A DNA stretch of 64,000 nt. Origin: Aplidium turbinatum. Lineage: Eukaryota; Chordata; Ascidiacea; Aplousobranchia; Polyclinidae. This document shows, piece by piece, positions 23,515-33,300 of the stretch. Location: contig OU964925.1 of the NCBI GenBank assembly GCA_918807975.1, forward strand, positions 28,183,608 to 28,247,607. Direction: 5' to 3'. The notes below the pieces were generated by a model. That model had not been told where the DNA came from. It saw only the letters and a list, made by a program, of their open reading frames with translations, and searched no databases. A program made the position numbers and the translations under genes. Every line of letters begins with the position of its first letter. Within the stretch, counting starts at the first letter, position 1.

Positions 23515-23766
23515 ATCAGCTCAGTGGCCAAGTGTTATCGCCTTCGGCTTTGGAGCTGGTAGATCTGAGATCAATTCCAGGTCGGGTCAAACCAAAGACT
23601 TTAAAATTGTATTGATTGCATTTTTTCTTGCATAAAGCAGTGAGAATAAATCGGGTATTAATGTGATAACATCGTAAACCCGATACAAAATTTAAAATGT
23701 GCCCTTTCAGTAAAATACCTTAGCTGCTGCAGAGCGACAATAAATAAAGCCATAACACTATTATTA
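23515..23766 (+). repeat. tRNA-derived SINE (family C), older copy
   Basis: The sequence ATCAGCTCAGTGGCCAAGTG, the motif TTCCAGGTCGGGTCAAACC, and the end GCGACAATAAATAAAGCC match the pair at 31015-31534 with more differences. The short tail is TATTATTAAG-like. Confidence 0.78.
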
Positions 23767-24369
23767 AGAGCGCACCGAATAGCGCAACTTTTGCCATCTT
23801 CATTCTGAGAGTAGACTGTGTAATGCAAACGCGATGCCAGATCTTCTGTATATTTGCCAGGAAAAAATATTTTTAATCAAGTAGCCTAAAGATAAAGGTG
23901 GTCCCATATTATTTACTGAGCTTCGTTGAATGAGAAGATACAGTTATCACACTAGGCCGGTTATCACTTTCGGCCTTCCTTTTCTTACACCCTGGGTAGA
24001 CGTAGACTCGTAAAGGTAAGCGTATGCAACTGGAGACAAATGCAATACTGAATTACCCATAACTAATGAGTTATCTTTTCTATATTTGATGAAATATGTA
24101 CAAAACTACTATTCTGCACTTTCTAAATATGCCTCACAACCATGTTTAATGAAACTTTACGTATCACGTACATGCTGGGATTGGCGTGTCAATCAGAAAA
24201 CTAAAAGCGGACTGAGTTCCTTTAACTTCCCAGTGTAATTCGGGAAACATCGCCAACATGGGTGGAATCACCTTTGGCCTAAAAAGTTCATGATGAAGAT
24301 ACGACTGCGAAAAGTCTCTTTCTTGCAATTAACTTGCTATTATTGTTGTTAAACAAAGTTTGTAGTCGC

Positions 24370-24720
24370 AAAAAACTTGAGAAAAGCGAGCTGCAGCCTC
24401 TGTTCGAATAATTAAGATAATAAACACTGCGATAACTTCTTTTCATAAGAATTACGATAATAGATTTAAAAACTTAAATCGTAAGATTTAATGACGTTTG
24501 TTTTGGCCTGCAAGGTTTGCTAGAGTAGAAATAAATGCTTTTATAACTTCGACATGTTTGTAGGTTAGAAATGCGCATCTTCACCTCCTCTTTGTCAAAC
24601 ATCATAAAATAATATTAAAATTTCTTCATTTCTTAAGATGCTATTAAACTCAAGAATCAGTTATTAATGCCTCTCACCATCCAGACAATATTCACTTGAA
24701 TCTTGATGACCAAACGATTT
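24370..24720 (+). repeat. Segmental-duplication marker 1 (left copy)
   Basis: The stretch around AATGCTTTTATAACTTCGAC, TTTGTAGGTTAGAAATGC and ATCTTCA matches 40436-40780 at moderate identity. It is non-coding. See the duplication finding. Confidence 0.5.
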
Positions 24721-24876
24721 CTTGTTAATTTCAGAAATAATATTACGTAGCGTAGCCTATACCATGTTGCGGCATGCAACAAAATAAATTGGAAATTAGT
24801 TGACTTTGAGAGAATAGAATGAATATTTGTGAAGAAAATGAAACAACAAAATACTTTCAGTTGATCCCTGTATAAC

Positions 24877-25387
24877 CAGAGATGTACGTATACGACGCAA
24901 ATTCTACGCCGCAGACTTGCGGCGTAGACTTTTTGTTTACGCTAACGCTTGCGGCCATATTTTTTTGGATAGTTTGCACTTGAGGCTACGACGTAAAGTT
25001 TTCGCGGCTTTTTAGCACATAGCGTCAACGCATACTTTTTAATGTATTTTTTTTGGCTACAACACGCCAATACCTTCCAGCGCTGCAGTTGAAAGAATGT
25101 TTTCAATGGGCAACGACATATTGGAAACAAAAACAGCAAAATATCAGACGAACGCTTTCAGATGCTTGTGTTTCTTCGTGGAAATTCAAAATAAAACTTG
25201 TTTGTTTCGAGTGGTTTATACCGTGTGATTGTTTGACACCAAGCAAACAAAATTAGTTTACGCTAGTGTATGCGCTGACGCCGCCAACTTTATTTACAAA
25301 TTACGTTGACGCATACGGCGTATGGTTTTTCGAACGTTTGCGTTAACGCTGACGGCGTCAATATTTTTGTATGCGCGTACATCACTG
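24877..25387 (+). mobile_element. Internally deleted hAT with transposase C-terminal remnant
   Basis: The ends are CAGAGATGTACG and the inverted CGTACATCACTG, with target duplications TGTATAAC (24869-24876) and TCTATAAC (25388-25395), 7 of 8 alike. Between about 25057 and 25190 the + strand encodes YNTPIPSSAAVERMFSMGND, the hallmark of the hAT C-terminal dimerisation domain, followed by a decayed FRCLCFFVE. Repeats of the type ACGCCGTCAA and GACGCATA crowd both ends. It belongs to the same family as 26570-27480. Confidence 0.78.
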
Positions 25388-25802
25388 TCTATAACCCAAT
25401 GTGGCAAATTTGCAACAAGTTGCACAGCTAAATATTCTGTGTTGGTTGTACCACACCTTTTAACTAAAAATTTCTGAAAATTTTTTTTTTTTTTTTTTTG
25501 GGCGCTACGAGGTAAAAGCAATCCATAGCGTACTGTACTAGAGTTATCAATTCATAATTACCCTCAGTAGAATGTCTGCATGCACGCTCGTTTGTTTAAA
25601 ATAAACGTCAATGATTCAAAAAAAATATTTTTTTTAGTAATGGATAATTTACAAGATTACAAATCATATTTGATTCAAAAAATTAACTATATTGACTTTT
25701 GCTTTGCTTTCAAAGGTAAATAGTTCATTTTGCAAACTTAACTGTTTTACATTTGAATGAATCGTTTTGTAGAAGAAGTTTACATATAGTCTGTCATCTA
25801 AC

Positions 25803-26198
25803 CTAAAAACAAAAAGCCTGAAAAGTAGAAACTAAACTCATGTTCAGTCAACGTTTCAAAAACTAAACTGTGTTCATCTTCAGTGCTATTAGAAAGCAGC
25901 ATTTGCTAGCACTGAAGATGAAAACCAGTGGCGTTGACAGGGGGTCCATAGGATACTGCTTAACCTAGGCCCGGGACGCTTTAGGGGTCCGCGTACCCTT
26001 TCCAAGGGGCTTGGAACTTGAAGAAAACGTATGCTTTCGATATAGTGCTTTTTTATTACAGGTTTCCTGGTTTGAAGCCGGGGCACCTTATTAGTACCGG
26101 ACCAAAGTATTCGCTCAGCAGCCCTGATGAAAACAGTTTAGTTTTCGAAATGTTTTCTGAGCTTTAGTTTAGTAACTACATTTTTTGGCTTTTTTTTT
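25803..26198. mobile_element. Palindromic MITE, host of a nested hAT
   Basis: The left arm AAAAAGCC...ATCTTCAGTGCT (25810-25889) is inverted in the right arm AGCACTGAAGATGAAAA...GGCTTTTT, which is split by the 201-bp insertion 25926-26126. The spacer is about 20 bp. A single-arm relative lies at 14790-14876. Confidence 0.68.
25926..26126. mobile_element. 201-bp hAT MITE nested in a palindromic MITE
   Basis: It begins CAGTGGCGTTGACAGG and ends CTCAGCAGCCCTG. Exact 8-bp duplications ATGAAAAC lie at 25918-25925 and 26127-26134. Removing the element and one duplication restores the right arm of the host palindrome. Confidence 0.82.
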
Positions 26199-26569
26199 CA
26201 TTAGATTGACCAGGCGTTTGAATCATTTTGCTTGTTAGTCTGACATCATTACAAACTTATTTCAAAATGTTTAGAAATATTTTGTTTCATAATTTTATAA
26301 TGATTTCAAAAAATATTAAATTTTGTATCACTCTTCCTTAAGGTTCATCACCAAGCATGCAGTTGTAAGCAGAGGTAGGCACCCACTACTGCTACCCGGG
26401 CTAAAGTAGCTCGCGCTACCTTTACTTCTCTCGCTGCTTTTATCAACTAATAAAAGCGTCGTTATAAATCGACACTATAGAAAAGCTCAAGCACTTATAG
26501 CTTCTGTCTGAAAAAAGGCCTCCACAATTGACTTTTTTCCTTACCGAAGTTTCATGGGATGGCATCAAG

Positions 26570-27480
26570 CAGTGTTGTACGTTAACGCCGTCAATTTTAC
26601 GGCGTCAACTTTTTGTTGACGTTGAGGCTAGCGCCGTCAGTTTATTTTTTAGTAGACGGAAGTGATAGCGCCGTCAACCATTTTGCCGATTTTAAGCGTC
26701 AAGCGCTATGCGTCATGTTTTGTTTTCATGGAAAATCTCGTTTCACAATCAGAGTTTCACTATATATTCTGGCCAGCTCGACTCATCCGAATTACCCGCT
26801 TGCGCGATTGGAATGGCTACCTGGAATACAAGCGAAAGAAGTTCGCCAAATGGTGATCATTCATATCGTGAGCACTGAGCAGTATCGAGAACGAGGGATC
26901 AGAGAGAGAAAGAGGAAAATCAATGAATGTCATCGCGGAGGTTGAAGATACTTTATTTCAAGAGCTCTATGCCCTTGAAAAGAGCGATGTTGGTGCAGTG
27001 GACCTCGTTAAAAGATTTATATATGCTAAGCCATCAAAGCACGCTTGGAACAGTGATCCCTTTCCGAGTAAACGTTTTCAAGACTTGTTTTTGAAATACA
27101 ACACACCAATACCATTCAGCGCTGCTGTGGAACGCATGTTTTCACTTGGAAAGGACATTGTGTGTCCCAAACGCAGTAGATTGTCAGACAAACGTTTTGA
27201 AATGCTTGTGTTTCTACAAGTAAATAACTAATAAGCTAAGCAGCTAATTACAATACAGTCTCAAAACATAAAACCCGTTCTTTATTTATAGCCATTATTC
27301 ACCTAAACTTGGTTGCAATACTTCCGTTTTGTGAAACCCTGGCTAAAATAGCGCTAGAAATTAGCGTTGACGCCGTCAATTTCTTTATGAGCTGACGCAT
27401 TACTTTACGCCGTAAAGTTTTTGGGCAATTCGCGCTGACGCTAACGCCGTCAATTTATTTCATTGACGCGTACAACACTG
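26570..27480 (+). mobile_element. Internally deleted hAT transposon with partial transposase
   Basis: The ends are CAGTGTTGTACGTTAACGCC and the inverted GACGCGTACAACACTG. The flanks GCATCAAG (26562-26569) and GTACCAAG (27481-27488) agree at 6 of 8. ACGCCGTCAA motifs occur several times near both ends, probable transposase-binding sites. It lies inside an older repeat with AGGTAGGCACCCACTACTGC at about 26371 and related GTAGCGGCGCTAC sequence near 27740. Confidence 0.8.
26740..27231 (+). pseudogene. hAT transposase C-terminal region
   Basis: An upstream frame carries ILASSTHPNYPLARLEWLP, the usual segment after the catalytic core. An ATG-led frame at 26923-27231 then gives VEDTLFQELYALE, a spacer, KYNTPIPFSAAVERMFSLGK and LSDKRFEMLVFLQVNN, the hATC dimerisation domain, with a stop. 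A frame change lies between the two parts. The N-terminal zinc finger and most of the RNase H-like core are absent. Other hAT families share this domain, so the subfamily is open. Confidence 0.78.
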
Positions 27481-27868
27481 GTACCAAGACACCAAAACAT
27501 TCATCCACGTAGTCGTAGCCTACCTGGTGTTGGTGTCACTCTGGTCGGTATCAACTTGGCTTCTTGTTTCTCCCAGTAGTTTAATGATTTCTGTTCTTTT
27601 TTCGAGCATTATTTTCATAAAAAATCCCCAAAAACGAGTCATTTTTCACTTTAAATTGGAAAGTAATAGTAAGTAGCGAGAGTGTAACTGAAAGAAATGT
27701 AGGGCCTCTCCGCTACCGCTACATCTATCAAAAACGTAGCGGCGCTACAAAAGTAGAAGTGTAGTTTTATAAGCTTTACTGCAGTAAAGTTGTTTGGTGC
27801 GCACATCTGATATGCAGTGTCTTTGGCGCTTCAACTAGTATTTAAAAGTGTCACCACATGCGTGTACT

Positions 27869-28875
27869 CAGTGCCGGTCTTAGGGTATTTCGGGCTCTGT
27901 GCGGAATATGTTTTGCGGGCCCATTGACAATGATCCAATTCAGTAGCGTAGCTAAGTATTTTGAAAGTGGAGGTGGTGGTTACACCCAGCGGCTGGGGGC
28001 CTTGTCTAGAAATTTTTTAAAAATTACTTTGAATTTGAGGCATTCTGAGAGCATGTTCAAAATTTGGGTATGAATAATACTGTAAAATGGTGCTGTCCGG
28101 GGGCATAGCAAAAGGATAAGATCATGCATTCTTTGGCATTTTTCGGAAATAAAGCTATATTGAGTCTGGATGCAGCTTAATTCGTCCGCTGAAAAAATTG
28201 TACTCCGACTTCGCACCTTGAAATCGGAGTAACAAAGTCAAATTTCGATCTGTTTCGTCCCATGAAAAGATCGAGAGAAAATTGAAATGTTTGCGGCAAC
28301 TCCGATTAGCGACTTCGGCTATGTTGTTTTTTTCTCGATCTTTTCAGGGCACGAAATGTTCAGGGGACGAAATAGGTTGCACCCGTTGAGTCTCTATGTT
28401 TTCTTGTTTCTAATTGTTTGTTTGTTTGTTTTTCATATCTTTATCCTGCATTGCGGGAAAGCGGACTTGCGCGCTATGCATCGGTGTACGCCTTCCGACG
28501 TACACCTGACCCACGCTGCAGCCGACGGCAATGTCTGCTTCCGGTTATCTACTCAACTTATGACTTAAATTTAATACTACCCATTACTCGAAATCGATCA
28601 CTGGGTAGAGGCAATTATCGTAAAGTTTCTTGCCCAGAGGAACAACAGCAAGTGCGGGTGGCTGGAGTCGAACATGCAGGCTCTCGACTGCGAGCCCAAC
28701 GCGCTAACCACTCGGCCACTGCTGCCGACTGCCACTGCTTCCTTTGTTGAATTCACTTGTTGAATTTTTCCATTGGAAATGACAAAATTACTGTATTTTC
28801 TGAGTAAATTGCGGGCCCCCTAATTTGCGGGCCCTGTGCGATCGCACGGTTTGCACACTCCAAAGACCGGCACTG
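27869..28875. mobile_element. Composite hAT element with exact TSD
   Basis: The ends are CAGTGCCGGTCTT and AAAGACCGGCACTG. Exact 8-bp duplications CGTGTACT lie at 27861-27868 and 28876-28883. From 27946 it contains a nested hAT end (CAGTAGCGTAGCTAAG) at the same relative site as in 12970-13439, and a SINE at about 28470-28730. It has no transposase. Confidence 0.83.
28470..28730 (-). repeat. tRNA-derived SINE (family E)
   Basis: On the minus strand the head GGCAGCAGTGGCCGAGTGG carries an A box and TGTTCGACTCCAGCC carries the B box. A body follows with CTGGGCAAGAAACTTTACG and CCTCTACCCAGTGATCG. The head looks like a Ser/Leu-type tRNA, but acceptor pairing is poor and the body continues, so it is a SINE. 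It lies inside the hAT at 27869-28875. Confidence 0.72.
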
Positions 28876-29209
28876 CGTGTACTGCTTCATATTCACCGCT
28901 GAATTTGGTGGCTGGGCAATCCTTGAGGTGATTTACATCCTCAATACTGGATTCGCAATGTGGGCATCCAGGGCTGCAGAAAGTGCCCTATCTATGTAGT
29001 ACTTTCACTACCTGTGTAGTGTAGTGTTTTACCATTACGCACGAGAATTTTAAATTATATTTGATTGTTTAGAACAAAGTACGAGGCAAACCCTCAATAA
29101 GGACATTGCACTTTGTGTAGTTATGAACTGATAACGCCAATTTTTTTTTCTTTACATTAATTTTTGCAGTGCACAAAAGCTTTTCAAAAAAAGTAAGGTT
29201 AAGGTTATT

Positions 29210-29237
29210 GGGTTAGGGTTAATTATTAGGGTTAGGG
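29210..29237 (+). repeat. Short interstitial telomere-like TTAGGG repeats
   Basis: GGGTTAGGG and then TTAGGGTTAGGG occur within 28 bp, separated by TTAATTA. TTAGGG is the animal telomere unit. The run is too short to call a telomere fusion. Confidence 0.6.
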
Positions 29238-29509
29238 TAATTCTTAATCAATTCGGGAAATCTTACTTTTAGACTAGTGACCAGAATCAATTTCTTTTCT
29301 CAACTTTTTTAAACTTGACTAGAATAGGTGTGTCGTTTTTGTTTCAAGTTTAATGTTTAGATTTGGACCTGCATGGCGAAAATCGACTGCTGTGAGGGCG
29401 AAAATCGGTAAAAACAGTTACACGCGCCGCGCGGTAACCAGTGATAGCTACACTTACAGAAATACGCAAATGAGACAAAAAGTTCGTGGGAAAAAATTTT
29501 TGCCCCCGG

Positions 29510-30345
29510 GCCTGGGACAAAAAACACTCCCTGGACTTCTTCCCCCTGTTAACACTACTGCTCCAATATCAATGGCTTTTTGAGATATTTTTGTCGAGAA
29601 TAGTAGGAAATTGTTCAGTCAACGAGTGTAAACATTGAACAAAGATGAGGAAGCCTTAAAAACTTAACAGCTGCCATCATCGCAATAAAAAGTACCATTC
29701 CTTTAGTAAATTTTTACTGTTTGGATGAAAAGTACTTCATTAAATTTCAAAGAGTTTTAACAATCAAACTTATCAAAGATATAAAATTTAGTTTGGAAAT
29801 TTCGATAGAAAAGACGTCATTAAACCTTATAATTCTAGTTTTAATATTTATGATATTAGTATTTAGTAATTCTTCCAACAGAAGCTGGAGCTGCCTTTTT
29901 CTTACAGATTGTAATGTTTCCAACAAAGAACTGATTTCATTTTATTTCATTTCCAATCTCCTCCACAACCTAGGTCGACGCGTTGTCATTGTATGAATGG
30001 AGACTTGAGAGCATCGCAAAATCTGTCAGGCAAGCAAGATCATGGAACTTCAACACTTTATTTGACTAGTTTATGCTGTTTCCAATAAAATAAATGATTT
30101 CGTTCTTTATTTAATTTTTAATCTTCCTAAAATTTAACGACATGCTAAACCATATTAAGAAATTATAGTATTCCTCAACATCCAAAGTTTCAGGACAGAG
30201 ATGATTTTTATTAAAATTTACTGAGTAAGGGTATAGAGCTGTTCAAGGATTCGTGTTAATTGATGTAGCCTACTATTAACGTCTTATTTGATCAATTTAT
30301 TATTCTTAGGTCTTTTGTGACAAACAAGCTGCATTGTAAGAATAA
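29510..30345 (+). repeat. Segmental-duplication marker 3 (left copy), 5' flank of discoidin gene
   Basis: This matches 49930-50690 in order. Shared pieces include TTTTTGTCG, AACGAGTGTAAACATT, AGATATAAAATTTA, AGCTGGAGC, AAATTATAGTATTCCTCA and GACAGAGATGATTTT. It ends just before the start codon at 30348 and may include promoter and 5' UTR. It may be a duplication or an uncharacterised dispersed repeat. Confidence 0.62.
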
Positions 30346-30347
30346 AC

Positions 30348-33300
30348 ATGACTTTGATAAAATTGTCCGTTGTCTTGTTTATCACCTTCATCTATGGAAA
30401 AGCAGAGGAGGTTTGCTTTTCCGTTAATGGAGATGGAGCTAGTCAAGGTAAGAGTTTTTGTAAGAAAGACATAATAATACATTGAAACATTACCACAAAA
30501 GATTCATTAGCAACTTATAATAACTGTGTATTTTGAACCCCTTACAGAAAAATAAGCACAACTCAGCCAACTTCCGGTCAATGTGTACTATATTTCACCC
30601 AGATACAGTCTAGCTACTTGCAAGCCAGTGTAGAAAATATAAACCACGTACAATAAAAAAATACAGAATAATTAAGCAATAATTCTGTAATTTAGTGTAC
30701 CTAAGATTTGTGTTTAGTGTATAAGATATGCAACATTCACTCAATTGCATCCCATAGCAAAATCAGTTTGTGAAACTAAGCAAGTGTGTTTCGCCTTGGT
30801 ATTGAGAACCCTTCCGGCGCTGCAAGCACTGATTGTTTCCTTCGGTGCCGTAGGCATTGTTGGATTCTTTCGATGCTCCGGGCACTAGTTTTCTTTCGGT
30901 GTTTGTGGGCACTGGTTGATTCTGTCTTGCTTTAAGTGTAGAAGCAATGGAAATCATTGACATTATGTTTGTAAAAGAGTTTCCTTTGAATACTCCGGAC
31001 ATTTCATTCAACGGACCAGCTCAGTGGCCGAGTGGTTTCGCCTTCGGCTCTGGTGCTGGTAGATCTGAGATCGATTCCAGGTCGGGTCAAACCGAAGACT
31101 TTAAAAACGGTACCGATTGTGTTCTATCCTGCATAGCGCAGTGAGAATGAGTCGGGTAATAATGTGATAACATCGTAAACCTGATATAAATTAAAAATGA
31201 GCCCTGTCGCTAAAAGACCTTAGCTGTTGTAGAGCGACAATAAATAAAACCATAACATTATTATTATTTCATTCAACGGACCAGCTCAGTGGCCGAGTGG
31301 TTTCGCCTTCGGCTCTGGTGCTGGTAGATCTGAGATCGATTCCAGGTCGGGTCAAACCGAAGACTTTAAAAACGGTACCGATTGTGTTCTATCCTGCATA
31401 GCGCAGTGAGAATGAGTTGGGTAATAATGTGATAACATCGTAAACCTGATATAAATTAATAATGAGCCCTGTCGCTAAAAGACCTTAGCTGTTGTAGAGC
31501 GACAATAAATAAAACCATAACATTATTATTATTATTCATTCAACGGCCTAGTTTTGTAGACACGAATGTGTACTATACTTCTTTATGTTCCATTACCCTG
31601 GCATGAATAGCCTATGCATACTTGCCTGCGAACTGTAATTAACTTCTGCTCTCTCTGTGTTGATTTTTGTTAATAGTAACATTTAATTTTTTACAAAACC
31701 GTATCATTTGTTTGCTTGTTATTTGTCTAATGTCTTTCACTCATGCATCTGCGTGGATTATTAGTGATAATTCAATTCAACATTTGGCCTTCCGCGATGC
31801 CACGTGATGCTATTCTTTTGCGTGCTCTTCATATCTTGAATAAACCCTGCGTGCTGATTGCCGCGTCAAACTGTGCTGATCCACATATCTCGTAATTAAC
31901 TGTACCGATAATGACATTTCAGAGACCCATGTGTCCTCGAGTCAGGCTGCTGCTCTTGATTCAGACGCAGAAAATGCGTTCTACCTATGCGATTCTCTTA
32001 ATCGGTCACTAACTCGCAACTTCAATAACTGCGAATACCACAACAACAACCCTCCTACTTTTGAGACAATTCGTAGTGCATCATTATTCGTTATTCATGT
32101 AAATATCAGGTCATTACAAAAAAATTTTGACTCTTTGTACGATTTTCTTGCTAACTTCGACAAACTTCCTGATGTTATTTGCATAACTGAAACTCGTATT
32201 AAAGTCACTCCTCTGTCAAATATTACGCTACCTGGGTACGAGTATAAATACGTTAACTCCATTACTTCTGCAGGTGGAGTTTTGATTTACGCACTAGACA
32301 AATATAATATCACACCCTTGAAACCTTTTGAAGTGCCTTGTGTTGACTGTGAAAGCTTATTTGTTAATATAAGTAACACCACAACAAGCGCTAACATGAA
32401 AATTGGCGTAGTATACCGTCACCCAAACACCAATATCCAACGTTTTGTTGATGCTCTGGACAGTGTGCTAAGTAACTTAAACAAAATGAATCAAACCTAC
32501 TATATATTAGGTGATTTCAATATCAATATTTTAAATGACGTTCTCCCTTCACCGGTCACAAATTATCTAAATATGCTAAACAGCAATGGTACTTGCCCTA
32601 TAATTACTCAGCCAACAAGAGTTACTGATAAATCGTCAACACTAATTGATCACATTTTATCGAACGATGTTTCTCATTCCGTATTACCTGGAATAATTAA
32701 GTCTGACATCTCTGATCACTACCCTACTTTTTGTATAATTTCCCATGTTGATAACTCGCATCAACACAAACCTCGTTTCTACAGAGACAAGCGTAACCTT
32801 GATTCGGCTTCCTTCTTTGAGGACTTGAACTCCCAACTAGGCACGTTTCTGTTGGGTATTAAATCATTACAACCTCAGGAACTGGATTATAAATATAGCG
32901 AACTATTACAGATTTTAAAAAACGCAATTGACAAATACGCTCCACTGAAAAAAATGTCAAGGAAAATGTGCAAGTTAAAAAGGAAGCCGTGGATTACCAG
33001 TGGGTTGTTTACTTCAATTAAAAATAAGCAAAAAATGTACCAATCGCACTACCTGAAAGGGAATCAAACAGACAGGCTAGAGTACAAAAAATACGCAAAT
33101 AAGCTCACTAAATTGAAATACATTTCCAAGCAAAATTATATACATTCGGAAATTGAACTGAACAAATCTTCCCCACGTAAAGTCTGGGAAGTCATTAACT
33201 CACTGCTGCCAAATAAACAAAAATCAAAGCAAACAATCAATTCCATTAATATTGATGGAGTGTCATCAAACAAACCCATCGAAATGGCGAACCAATTCAA

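Noticed and set aside
28650-28730. Possible tRNA-Ser/Leu gene on the minus strand
   Set aside because: A and B boxes are present but acceptor-stem pairing is poor and a SINE body follows directly.
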